64,000 nt of DNA. Source: Chamaea fasciata. Taxonomy: Eukaryota > Chordata > Aves > Passeriformes > Sylviidae. Below the pieces are notes generated by a model. The model saw only the letters and a program-made list of their open reading frames with translations, searched no databases and had not been told where the DNA came from. This document shows positions 33,600 to 43,825 of this stretch, one piece after another. Every line of letters begins with the position of its first letter. Within the stretch, counting starts at the first letter, position 1. A program made the translations under genes and the position numbers. The stretch covers positions 248,001-312,000 of the forward strand of contig JARCOQ010000062.1 of NCBI GenBank assembly GCA_029207755.1, in the 5' to 3' direction.

Positions 33600-36500
33600 A
33601 AATTTTAAAGCCCCCAAATCCCCTAAATTCACCCCAAAATTTCCACCCAAAATCCCAAAAATTCACCCCAAAATTCCCACTAAAAATTGGGATTTTTAGA
33701 GCCCCAAAATCCCTAAAAATTCACCCCTAAAATTTCCCCCCAAAATGCCAAAAATCACCCCAAAATTCCCACTAAAAATAGGAACTTTTAGAGCCCCAAA
33801 ATCCCCCAAAATTCACCCAAAATGCCCCAAAAATGACCCCAAAGATTCCCACTAAAAATCGGGATTCCAGAGCCCCAAAATCCCAGAACATGACCCCAAA
33901 ATCCCGACTGAAAACTGAGATGTTTTTAAGCCCCAAAATCCCCCAAATTCACCCCAAAATTCCCACCCAAAATCCCCCAAAATTCCCATTAAAATTGAAA
34001 TTTTTAGAGCCCAAAAATCCCCAGAATTCACTCCAAAATTTCCTGCTTAAAGTGGGAATTTTTAAAGCCCCAAAATCCCAAAAATTCCGCCCAAAATTTG
34101 AGATTTTTAAAGCCCCAAAATCCCCCCAAATTCACCCAAAATGCCCCAAAAATGACCCCAAAGATTCCCACTAAAAATCGGGATTCCAGAGCCCCAAAAT
34201 CCCAGAACATGACCCCAAAATCCCGACTGAAAACTGAGATGTTTTTAAGCCCCAAAATCCCCCAAATTCACCCCAAAATTCCCACCCAAAATCCCCCAAA
34301 ATTCCCATTAAAATTGAAATTTTTAGAGCCCAAAAATCCCCAGAATTCACTCCAAAATTTCCTGCTTAAAGTGGGAATTTTTAAAGCCCCAAAATCCCAA
34401 AAATTCCGCCCAAAATTTGAGATTTTTAAAGCCCCAAAATCCCCCAAATTCACCCCAAAATTCCCACCTAAAATCCCTTAAAAAACCCCAAAATTCCCGC
34501 TAAAAATTGGAATTTTTTAAGCCCCCAAATCGCCTAAAGTCACCAAAAATTTGGAATTTTTAAAGCCCAAAAATCCCCTAAATTCACCCCAAAATTTCCA
34601 CCCAAAATCCCAAAAATTTACTCCAAAATTCCCCCCCAAAATTGAGATTTTTAAAGCCCAAAAATCCCCTAAATTCACCCCCAAATTTCCACCCAAAATC
34701 CCAAAAATTTACTCCAAAATTCCCCCCCAAAACTGAGATTTTTAAAGCCCAAAAATCCCCTAAATTCACCCCAAAATTTCCACCCAAAATCCCTCAAAAT
34801 AACGCCAAAATTTCCACTAAAAACTGAAATTTTTTAAGCCTCAAAATCCCTCAAATTTAGCCCAAAATTCCCCCCAAAAATTCGGATTTTTAGAGCCCCA
34901 AAAGTCCAAAAAATTCACCTAAAAATTGGACTTTTAAAAGCCCCAAAATCCCCAAAATTCACCCCAAAATTTCCACTCAAAATTCCAAAAATTTACTCCA
35001 AAATTCCCACTAAAAATTTGGATTTTTAAAGCCCCTAAGTCCCCCAAAATTTACCCCAAAATTCCCACTAAAAATTGGGATTTTCAGAGCCCCAAAATCC
35101 CTAAAAATTCCCCCCAAAATTCCCACCCCAAATCCCCCCAAAAAACCCCAAAATTCCCACTAAAAATTGGAACTTTTAGAGCCCCAAAATCCCCCAAAAT
35201 TCACCCAAAATGCCCCAAAAATGACCCCAAAAATTCCCATTAAAAATCGGGATTTCAGAGCCCCAAAATCCCAGAAAATGACCTCAAAATCCCGACTGAA
35301 AAATGGGATTTTTAGAAGCCTCGAAATTCCCCAAATTCACCCCAAAATTTCCACCCCAAATCCCCCCAAAAATTCCAAAATTTCCACTAAAAATTGGGAT
35401 TTTTAGAGCCTCAAAAATCCCAAAAATTCACCCAAAAATTTGAATTTTTGAAGTCCAAAAACCCCCAAAATTCACCCCAAAATTTCCACCCAAAATGCCA
35501 AAAATCACCCCAAAATTCCCCCCCCCAAATTGGAATTTTTAGAGCCCCAAAAATCCCAAAAATTCACCCCAGAATTTCCACCCAATATCCCAAAAAATGA
35601 CCCCAAAACTTCCACTGAAAACTGAAATTTTTTAAGCCTCAAAATCCCTCAAATTTACCCAAAATTCCCCCCAAAAATTGGGATTTTTAGAGCCCCAAGA
35701 ATCCCAAAAATTCACCGAAATATTCGAATTTTTGAAGCCCTAAAATCCCCAAAATTCACCCCAAAATTCCAAAAATTTACTCCAAAAATTCCCACTAAAA
35801 ATTTGGATTTTTTAAAGCACCCAAATCCCCAAAATTCACCCCAAAATTCCAACTAAAAATTGGGATTTTCAGAGCCCCAAAATCCCCCCAAAAAACCCCA
35901 AAATTCCCACTAAAAATTGGAACTTTTAGAGCCCCAAAATCCCCCAAAATGCCCCCAAAATGACCCCAAAAATTCCCATTAAAAATCAGGATTTCAGAGC
36001 CCCCAAATCCCAGAAAATGTCCCAAAAATTCCGACTGAAAAATGGGATTTTTAGAAGACCCAAAATCCCCCAAGTTCACCCCAAAATTCCCACCCAAAAT
36101 TCCCACTAAAATTGAGATTTTTTAGAGCCCAAAAATCTCCAAAATTCACCCCAAAATTTCCTGTTGAAAGTGGAAATTTTTAAAGCCCAAAATCCCCAAA
36201 ATTCCCCCCAAAATTCCCACCTAAAATCCCTCAAATTTACCCCAAAATTCCCACTAAAAACTAGGATTTTTAGAGCCCCAAAAATCCCAAAAATTCACCC
36301 AAAAATTGGAATTTTTAGAGCCCCAAAATCCCCTAAATTCACCCCAAAATTTCCACCCAAAATCCCCTAAATTCACCCCAAAATTCCCACTAAAAATTGG
36401 AACTTTTAGAGCCCCAAAATTCACCCAAAATGCCCCAAAAATGACCCCAAAAGATCCCATTAAAAATCAGGATTTCAGAGCCCCCAAATCCCAGAAAATG

Positions 36501-37500
36501 ACCCCAAAATTCCGACTGAAAAATGGGATTTTTAGAAGACCCAAAATTACCCAAATTCACCCCAAAATTTCCACCCAAAATCCCCCCATTAAAACCCAAA
36601 ATTCCCACTAAAAATTGGGATTTTCAGAGCCCCAAAATCCCCAAAAATTCACCCAAAATTCCCCCAAAATGACCTCAAAAATTCCCACTAAAAATCGAGA
36701 TTTCAGAGCCCCAAAATCCCAAAAAATGACCCCAAAATCCCGACTGAAAACTGAGATATTTTTAAGCCCCAAAATCCCTCAAATTCACCCCAAAATTCCC
36801 ACACAAAATTCCCACTAAAATTGAGATTTTTTAAAGCCCAAAAATCTCCAAAATTCACCCCAAAATTTCCTGCTGAAAGTGAAAATTTTTAAAGCCCCAA
36901 AATCCCCTAAATTCACCCCAAAATTTCCACCCAAAATCCCCCAAATTCACCCCAAAATTCCCACTAAAATTTGGAACTTTTAGAGCCCCAAAATTCACCC
37001 AAAATGCCCCAAAAAATGACCCCAAAAATTCCCATTAAAAATCGGGATTTCAGAGACCCAAAATCCCAAAAAATGACCCAAAAATTCGCCCCAAAAAATC
37101 AGGATTTCAGAGCCCCAAAATCCCAAAAAATGACCCCAAAATTCTGATTGAAAAATGGGATTTTTGAGGCCCCAAAATTACCCAAATTCACCCCAAAATT
37201 CCCACCCAAAATCCCCCAAAATTCTCACTAAAATTGAGATTTTTGGAGGCCCCAAATCCCCAAAAATGACCCCAAAATTCCCTCTAAAAATTGGAATTTT
37301 TAGGAGCCCCAAAATCCCCAAAATTCACCCAAAAATTGGAATATTTGAAGTCCCAAAATCCCCCAAATTCACCCCAAAATTCCCACTAAAAATTTGGATT
37401 TTTAAAGCCCCCAAGTGCCCCAAATTCACCCAAAATTCCGACTGAAAATTGGGATTTTTGATGCCCCAAAATCCCCAAAATTCTCCCCAAAAATCCCAAA
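33600..37500 (+). repeat. A/C-rich minisatellite field
   Basis: About 3.9 kb of degenerate units built from CCCCAAAATTCCCACTAAAA, then a GGGATTTTTAGAGCCCC-type part and AAAATCCCC. The displayed strand is very poor in G. The open frames are repetitive (KAPKSPKFTPKFPPK-like) and not genes. Unit length varies, with frequent ~90-bp and ~45-bp periodicity by eye. Confidence 0.85.
33822..34459 (+). repeat. Perfect 319-bp tandem duplication inside the minisatellite
   Basis: 33822-34140 and 34141-34459 read identically by eye while surrounding units are diverged, so this is a recent expansion step or an assembly duplication. Confidence 0.8.
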
Positions 37501-37745
37501 AAACCCCCAAACCCCCTCCCAGTACAAACCAGTACAAACCAGTAAAGAAAAACCCCAAACCAGTATAAACCAGTACAAACCAGTCACCCCAAATCCCTTC
37601 CCAGTTCATCCCTCTTCATCCCAGTGACCCCTAAACCCTGTCCCAGTACAAACCAGTAAGGAAAACCCCCAAACCAGTACAAACCAGTACAAACCAGTAT
37701 AAACCAGTACAAACCAGTATAAACCAGTACAAACCAGTATCCCCC
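37501..37745 (+). repeat. CCAGTA(C/T)AAA short tandem repeat
   Basis: Repeated CCAGTACAAA and CCAGTATAAA decamers run up to the acceptor-like CCCCCAG at 37741-37747. Confidence 0.8.
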
Positions 37746-37747
37746 AG

Positions 37748-37824
37748 CGCCGGGCCCTGGCCCTGAGCCGCTCCCTGAAGGCCGCTGAGCGTCGAGAGAT
37801 CCCAGTTCAAACCAGTACGGACAG
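37748..37824 (+). CDS. Exon-like island inside the minisatellite (unknown gene)
   Basis: A 77-bp non-repetitive, GC-rich segment bounded by CCCCCAG (acceptor) and ACAG/GTGAGG (strong donor). One frame reads RRALALSRSLKAAERREIPV and onward without a stop, with codon use like avian coding DNA. If spliced to the acceptor at 38215 the frame ends immediately in TGA at 38217-38219, so it would be the last coding exon of a protein ending in ...TDR. I do not recognise the protein. It could be a pseudo-exon, but coincident splice sites and loss of repeat character support a real one. Confidence 0.45.
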
Positions 37825-37829
37825 GTGAG

Positions 37830-38205
37830 GGCACTGGAACGGGGACTGGGGGGCACTGGTTTATACTGGGATGGACTGGGAGTGGGTTTGGGGTCACTGG
37901 TTTATACTGGGATGAACTGGGAGTGGGTTTGGGGTCACTGGTTTATACTGGGATGGACTGGGAGTGGGTTTGGGGTCACTGCTTTATACTGGGATGGACT
38001 GGGAGTGGGTTTGGGGTCACTGGTTTATACTGGGATGAACTGGGAGTGGGTTTGGGGTCACTGGTTTATACTGGGATGGACTGGGAGTGGGTTTGGGGGT
38101 TACTGGTTTATACTGGGATGGACTGGGAGTGGGTTTGGGGGTTACTGGTTTATACTGGTTTATATTGGTTTTGGGGTTTCTGGGCGTGGTTTAACCTTTG
38201 CCCCT
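37830..38205 (+). repeat. G/T-rich minisatellite, 41-bp unit
   Basis: About seven copies of a 41-bp unit containing ACTGGGATGGACTGGGAGTG, GGTTTGGGGTC and ACTGGTTTAT. It is the inverse in base composition of the array at 37501-37745: CCAGTATAAACCAGT on one side pairs with ACTGGTTTATACTGG on the other. Confidence 0.85.
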
Positions 38206-38215
38206 CCCCCCACAG

Positions 38216-38402
38216 GTGAACCGACCACGCCCCTCATCAGGCCACGCCCCCTTCCCTTATATGGAGCGACAGAGGCGGGACAAACTGGGCGGGGCCTGGG
38301 GGTTACTGGGTTGTACTGGGAGGGAGTGGGAGGGACCAACGCGGCTCTGAACCCGCCCACCGCGCTGAGATGCAAATTTATGTAAATGAGATCAGAAATA
38401 AA
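38216..38402 (+). other. Possible 3' terminal exon with AATAAA
   Basis: A pyrimidine tract and CCCCCCACAG end at 38215; the sequence then runs to AATAAA at 38397-38402. It would carry the stop codon and 3' UTR of the gene whose exon is at 37748. Weak evidence, because the AATAAA is also part of a duplicated promoter-like unit. Confidence 0.3.
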
Positions 38403-38556
38403 CGCGATTGACGTCACTGACCACGGGGACTGGGAGTTACTGGTTTGTACTGGGAGGGGCCTGGGCGTGGCTCTGACCCCGCCCACCTCACTGATGCGCA
38501 GCCTTATGTAAATTTATGCAAATGAGAGGCGAAATAAACGCGAGTGACGTCATTTG
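38283..38556. promoter_or_regulatory. Duplicated unit with octamer, A/T box and CRE
   Basis: Two ~136-bp units. Each has ATGCAAAT (38370-38377; 38516-38523), then AATAAA (38397-38402; 38533-38538), then a perfect TGACGTCA (38409-38416; 38545-38552). AATAAA-to-CRE spacing is 12 bases in both. ATGCAAAT is the POU/Oct site and TGACGTCA the CREB/ATF site by established consensus. Function here is inferred only from the motifs and their conserved arrangement. Confidence 0.5.
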
Positions 38557-38559
38557 TAC

Positions 38560-38640
38560 GCCGAGGAGCAAAGCGGCGCCGCGGAAAATGACGGGATACA
38601 CCGGGGCGCAGAGCGGCGCCGCGGGGCATGACGGGATACA
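38560..38640 (+). repeat. Two-copy GC-rich repeat (~40 bp)
   Basis: GAGC(A)AAGCGGCGCCGCGG followed by AATGACGGGATACACCG occurs twice in tandem between the CRE unit and the next minisatellite. Confidence 0.7.
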
Positions 38641-39640
38641 CCGAGGCCCCAAATGACCCCAAAATTGTCCCGAATTTCCCCCCCAAAAAATCCGCCCCAA
38701 ATTTCCCCAAAAATCCCCAAAATTCCCCTCAAATTTCCCCAAAATCTAAAAAAATTCCCAAAATTTCCTCAGAAGTCCCAAAAAATCCCCAAATTTTACC
38801 AAAATCCCCCCAAAATTCCCCTCAAATTTCCCTAAAATCTAAAAAATTTCCCAAAATTTCCTCAAAAGTCCCAAAAAATCCCCAAATTTTACCAAAATCC
38901 CCCCCAAAATTCCCAACATTTCTTCAAAACTCCCCGAAAATTCTTCAAAATTCCCCGAAAATCTCTCCCAAAATTGTCCCCAAATCCCCCCCCAAATCGA
39001 CCAAAATTCTTTCGAATTTCCCCCAAAAACAGCCCACAAAAATTCCCAAAATTTCCTCAAAAATTCCCCAAATTTTACCACAATAAAAAAATCCCAAAAT
39101 TTTGTCAAAAATCCCCCCAAATTCCTTTGAAATTCTCAAAAATTCTTCAGAAATCCCCCAAATTCTCCCAAATTTCACCAAAATCTAAAAAAATTCCCAA
39201 AATTTCTTCAAAAATTGCAAAAATCCCCCCAAATTTCTCAAAATTTCCCTCCCAAATCACCCAAAAATTCCCAAGATTTCACCGTTCCTTCACCAAATTC
39301 CCCAAATTTTCCCAAAATTCCCCCAAATAACCCCGAAATTTCCTGAAAAAAACCGCCAAATTTCCCCCAAAAAGTCCCAAATTTTTTTCCAAAATTCCTC
39401 CCAAATCCCCCAAAATTTCCCCCAAACATCCCCCAAAGCCCCCAAATTTTCCCAAAATCCCCAAAATTTCCCCCAATTTTTTCCAAATTACCCGAAATTC
39501 CCCCAAATTCTCCCAAACTTCCCAAAAAATTCCCCCAAATTTGCCCCAAAATGACCCCAAATCCTCAAAATTCTCCCAAAATTTCTTCAAAACTCCCCAA
39601 AATTCCCCCAAATTTTCCCAAAATCCGCCAAATTCTCTCC
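38641..39640 (+). repeat. A/C-rich minisatellite, second field
   Basis: CCCCAAATTTTACCAAAATC, TTCCCAAAATTTCCTCAAAA and similar units, G-poor on this strand. Not coding. Confidence 0.8.
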
Positions 39641-39647
39641 CCGCAGA

Positions 39648-39661
39648 GCGCCCACTGGTGG
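39648..39661 (-). promoter_or_regulatory. CTCF-like site at the strand-composition switch
   Basis: On the minus strand CCACCAGTGGGCGC matches the CTCF core CCASYAGRKGGCRS with one mismatch. It sits in a ~30-base unique island between an A/C-rich and a G-rich field. Binding is inference. Confidence 0.45.
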
Positions 39662-39669
39662 CCCTCGAG

Positions 39670-40330
39670 GTTGGAAAGTTTTGGGGGAAAAAACCCGAAA
39701 TGTGGAGAAATTTGGGGTGAAAATTTGAGAATTTGGGGGAAATTTGGGATTTTTGGGGTCGTTTTTAGGGGAATTTTTGGGGAAAAAATGGAGGATTTGG
39801 GAAATCTGGGAGAAAATTGGGAGAATTTGGGGGAAAATTGGGAATTTGGGGTTTTTGGGGGGAATTTTTAGGGAATTTTGGGGGAAAATCGGGAGAAATT
39901 TTGGGATTTTTTGATGGTTTGGGGTCGTTTTCAAGGAGATTTTTGGGAAAATTTGGGGGAAAAGCCCCAAAATTTGGGAAAATTGGGAAAAAAATTGGGA
40001 ACATTTGGGGGGATTTGAAAGATTTGGGAATTTTTGTGGAAAATTTGGGGGAATTTTGGGGGAATTTTTTGAGGATTCTGTGGGAAACTTTCGGAATATT
40101 AAAAAAAAATGGGAAAAATTGAGAAAAATGGGGGAAAATTGGGAAAAAATTGGGAAAAAAGGGGAAAAATTGGGAAAAAAATTGGGAAAAATGAGGGAAA
40201 ATTGGAAAATTTTGGGAATTCTGGGGGAAAATTTTGGAAATTTTTCGAGGAAAAAAATTGGAATTTTTGAGGGGGGGAAATTTGGAGTTTTTGGGAAATT
40301 TGGGGATTTTTGTGGGAATTTTGAGGGATC
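39670..40330 (-). repeat. G-rich minisatellite, opposite polarity
   Basis: Units such as GGGGGAAATTTGGGATTTTT and GGAAAATTGGGAAAAAAT: in effect the reverse complement of the preceding field. Many closely spaced G3-G5 runs. Confidence 0.8.
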
Positions 40331-40442
40331 CCCCCTCTGCCCCATAGATCCCGAATCCCAAACCCCGCCCCACAGATCCCATCCCCGCCCCTCAGATGGT
40401 TCCTGCCCCACAGATTGTCCCGCCCCCGTCTCTGCCCCACAG

Positions 40443-40509
40443 GAGCCGCTGGAGCCGCCCCACAGGATCCGGCGCCCCCCGAGTGACCTCCTGAGCAACC
40501 CCTGCCACG
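40443..40509 (+). CDS. Exon-like segment (unknown gene)
   Basis: 67 bp between CTCTGCCCCACAG and CACG/GTGAGC, reading EPLEPPHRIRRPPSDLLSNP and ending in phase 1. The coding quality and both splice sites are good, but the acceptor resembles the local CCCCACAG repeat. It could be an exon of the same plus-strand gene as 37748-37824 or another. I do not recognise the product. Confidence 0.4.
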
Positions 40510-40514
40510 GTGAG

Positions 40515-40680
40515 CCCCACGGCTGAGCCCTGACCCACAGAGCCCTGACCCATAGATCTGTGACCCACAGAGCCCTGACCCACAGAGCCCTGCCCCACAG
40601 ATCCCTGCCCCACAGATCCCTGCCCCACAGATCCCAGACCCACAGATCCCTGCCCCACAGATCCCTGCCTTGCCAGGGGC
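40515..40680 (+). repeat. CCCACAGA(T/G)CCCTG tandem repeat
   Basis: About ten copies of a 15-16-bp unit downstream of the exon-like segment. Confidence 0.8.
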
Positions 40681-40739
40681 CGGGGCTCAGGCCTTGGCCT
40701 TTTGGATTCATGGAACACATCCAGGTTTGCTCAGCACCA

Positions 40740-41030
40740 GAGACACCTTTGCCTTGTCTGTCCCCACCTGTCATCAGTGCCTGCAGTGATGGAACCTGGG
40801 GACACTTTCTCCATTGGGTCTCTCTGTGTGTCCCATTAAAACTGCAAAAAACTTCAGTGTTTTAATTTACCTTTGAGTTCTTGAGAAGTTTTTGGAACAC
40901 TCTTTCAGGGACAGAGTTGAATGGAAACACCAAATCCACGGGAGGGTCATTCAAGTCCTTGTGCTGTTTCTGTGCTGCTGAGCTGGGCCGGGCTCCTGGC
41001 ACAGAGGCAGCTCCTGGCAACAAAGGAAAC
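40740..41030 (+). repeat. Dispersed repeat related to 8370-8670
   Basis: It aligns with the arm repeat at 8370-8670 (GGGGACACTTTCTC, TTGAGTTCTTGAGA.GTTT, GTGCTGCTGAGCTGGGCC, GAGGCAGCTCCTGGCAA). This shows the element is dispersed outside the inverted duplication. Confidence 0.65.
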
Positions 41031-41339
41031 TTTTAGAAAGACATTTCCCCTGAGGAGAAATCCTCCTTCAGATGGGTCACCTGTATTATTTGAAATGTAG
41101 ACTCAGAGTGAAAGTTTACAGTGGCATAACAACCTTTTCTGTTCCTTTCTCATTAATTGTTAACCCTCTCCTTTTTGGTTTGTTTTGGTTCATTTTGCTT
41201 TTAACAGTAGAGAACATCATTCTTACATGGAATATTAGGTTTTGCACTTAGGCTAATTGATATCTACGCCTATAGAACCCATACCTATGGAATATTAAGT
41301 TTTAAATACAATACGTACGTTTCATGAGCAAAAAACCAC
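41031..41339. other. AT-rich unassigned sequence
   Basis: No gene or repeat recognised. Confidence 0.4.
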
Positions 41340-42150
41340 GTTGAACTAAACAAGTGTCCCCCAGCCCCTCCAGGATCCCCAACTGTTCCCTCAGCGCCCA
41401 TTCGCCCGCCCCCAAAGCGTCCCCGGATCCCTTGAACGCTTCGACCCCACAGATTCCCCTTAGAGCGACTTCAGGGAATTCATCTCCAATCATCCCCCCC
41501 GGCCTCGGAGCCCCTCGTAACACGGTTCTGCGCCTAAAAACTCCTGCCCCGCCCCGCGCCCTAGAGAGCTCGGTTACAGCTCCCCAAGCTCCCCGCAAGT
41601 GCTCCCGAGCCGTAAACCTTCCCCCAGAGGACCTCAAACCGCGGCTCGGACACAAAAGTGTCCCCAAAGCGCCTTCCCGGAGCCCCAGACGCCGCGTTCG
41701 AGCCACTTCCGGGACTACAGCTCCCAGCATGCTCCGCGGCGCACTCGGAGCGCTACTCCAGCCGTGACTCCATCTCCCAACATGCCCCGCGCCCCGCCGA
41801 CAGCCACTGGAGCTGCGCCTCGACCTCCCGTGATGCTCCGCGGCGCCGTTCAACCCTGTTCTACCCGCGCCTACAACTCCCATCATCCCCCGCGCCCCAG
41901 AGAGTCCCCTCAGAGCCCCCCAGGTGCCCGCCCGGACCCCGAAGGGCCCCGGATTCCCCTCCCTGACCTCCAAGTGCCCCCTGGACCCCGAATTGTCCGA
42001 CAGAATCCCTAAGTGCCCCTCCAAGTGTCCACCCGCTTCCCAAATGTGTCCTCCAGACCCTCAAGTTCTCTCCAAATTCCCTGCCCCAAATGTGCCCCAG
42101 AAATGTCTCCAGGAACCCCAAAGTTGCCCCTTTTACCCTGTCTGAGAAAA
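41340..42150. promoter_or_regulatory. CpG-rich promoter-like block
   Basis: C-rich with many CpGs between AT-rich flanks. It contains an ETS-type ACTTCCGG at 41705-41712 immediately followed by a ZNF143-like site and its repeats. This pairing is typical of housekeeping and divergent promoters. No first exon is recognisable in either direction, so the transcript it would serve is unknown. Confidence 0.5.
41714..41890 (+). promoter_or_regulatory. Four-unit array of ZNF143/THAP11-like sites, ~53-bp period
   Basis: ACTACAGCTCCCAGCATGC at 41714-41732 is close to the consensus ACTACAATTCCCAGMATGC. Weaker versions recur at about 41767 (CATCTCCCAACATGCC), 41820 (GACCTCCCGTGATGC) and 41872 (TACAACTCCCATCATC), each followed by a CCGCG-type part. 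The spacing is 52-53 bases. Confidence 0.6.
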
Positions 42151-42654
42151 TGCTAAAGAAGATGACAAAAGGACTAAAAACAGAGCAAATCAGCATGAAG
42201 AAAAAGAAATCAATCGCCAGTAGTGGTCAATCAATTCATGAAGGGAAGTGTGTTACTTAGAACCAATGACCAATAACTTTTTTCGTTGCTAAAAATATAT
42301 TGATTTTTAAAGTTCAATATAAAAATTAGGTAATAAAATATAGAAAAATGTTATTATAAAACTGAAAAATAAATTTCTAATTTTATTATTTACATAAGTT
42401 TGTTTTTATTAAAAAATGCTGAATTTTCTTTGATGTTTTGGGAGCGCAGTCCACGGTGGGTGATGTCACACGTGGTGAGGTTGGGTGAGAAGCAGGTTGT
42501 CCAAACAGGGTCAGCCTGCAAGGGGCTCATTCTTTGCTGTGCTCAGAACTCCTAAGGAGACATTCAGCACCAAGATCACCTAAAGAACGCTTCAGTCAAC
42601 TCTTCAATGAAATGAAAAATAAAAAAATACTCCTGCAATTAAAAAACCAAAAAT
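42151..42654. other. AT-rich unassigned sequence
   Basis: 42280-42420 is almost pure A/T. No gene recognised. Confidence 0.45.
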
Positions 42655-43825
42655 CACGAGGTGCGCTTTGATATCTTCCTCCTTAAGAGAATTCCGAACC
42701 GATTCCAAGCAGCTGCACAAGCCATGGAGACTTGAAGACAACTGAAGGAAGACAAAGAGCTCCGCAGGGATTTCGGTGGTTTTTTATCAGGTGGATTTGG
42801 GGCTGAGTCCAGGAGCCCCGAGGAACAGACCCCTGAGGAACACCACTGGTGACCGGCTGCCAGCTGGATGCAGCGCCATTCCCCACCACCCTCTGCCTTT
42901 GCCTCCCCAGCAAAGAGTGCTCCTGTCCAAGCCGTGGGCCGCCGGCTTTTCCAGGAGTGTGCTGTGAGAGACAGTGTCAAAGGCCTTGCTGAAGTCCCAA
43001 CAGACAACATCCAAAGCCTCTCCCACATCCACCACGCAGGTCGCCTGTTCATAGAAGAGGCAGGTTGGTCAAACAACACCTGCCCCTCCTAAACCCGTGC
43101 TGGCTGGCTCTGATCCCCGGGCCGTCCTGTAGGTGCTGCATGATGACACTCAATATAAACTGCTCCGTGACCTTACCGGGTACTGAGGTCAGGCTAACTG
43201 GCCTCTAATTACCAGTTCCTCCTTCCCACCCTTTTTGTGAGTGGCTGTCACATTGGCCAGTTTCCGGTCCTCTGGAACCTCACCAGTGAGCCAGGACTGT
43301 TGGTAAATGATGGAGAGCGGCTTCACAAGCTCATCTGCCAGCTCCCTCATCACCCTGTGGTGGATCCCACTTGGGCCCACAGATCTGTGAACATCCATTT
43401 GGCTCAGCAGTTCTCTGGCTGCCTCCTCCTGGATAACAGGGGCACCATTCTATTCCCTGACACCATCTACCAGCCCAGGAGGGCAGCTGTCCTGAGGACA
43501 AGCCATATTCCCACTAAAGACTGAGGCAAAGAAGGCGTTAAGCACTTCTGCCATCTCCTCATCTGCAGTTCCTAAGTTCCCTCCCACATCCAGCAGAGAA
43601 CAAAGGTCGGTTTTTAGCCTTCCTTTTGCCATTAATATATTTGTAAAACCATTTTTTATTTTCCTTCACAAACTTGCTGCCGTTGGTAGGACATTTAGTG
43701 ACAGAAGCTGCAGCTCGTTCTCCAGGAAGGGTTCTTGGAAAGAGCAGACAGGACTGTGGAGAAGATTCTGGGAAAGCTGAAACAGCTTTTAAAAAATGAA
43801 ACAAAAATGGAAAGAACCAATCCAA
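42655..43825 (-). mobile_element. CR1 LINE, reverse-transcriptase part, decayed
   Basis: Minus-strand reading gives, in order, a CR1-type pre-RT segment (KENKKWFYKYI, AEVLNAFFASVF), RT blocks (GPSGIHHRVMRELAD, PLSIIYQQSW, GEVPEDRKLANV) and, in a shifted frame, WDFSKAFDTVSH and RPVTSGVPQGS near 42840-43000. Frames change repeatedly and the catalytic region is incomplete, so it is inactive. The endonuclease and 3' end are missing. Confidence 0.85.

Noticed and set aside
33833..37445. Many open frames rich in KAPKSPKFTPK
   Set aside because: They are translations of minisatellite units; the same pattern appears in several frames.
39587..40774. 395-residue minus-strand frame rich in Phe/Pro/Asn
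   Set aside because: Repetitive translation of the G-rich minisatellite and the CCCACAGA tandem repeat.
41354..42024. Overlapping open frames of 137-240 residues in the CpG block
   Set aside because: Proline/arginine-rich readings on both strands of a CpG island with promoter motifs; no domain.
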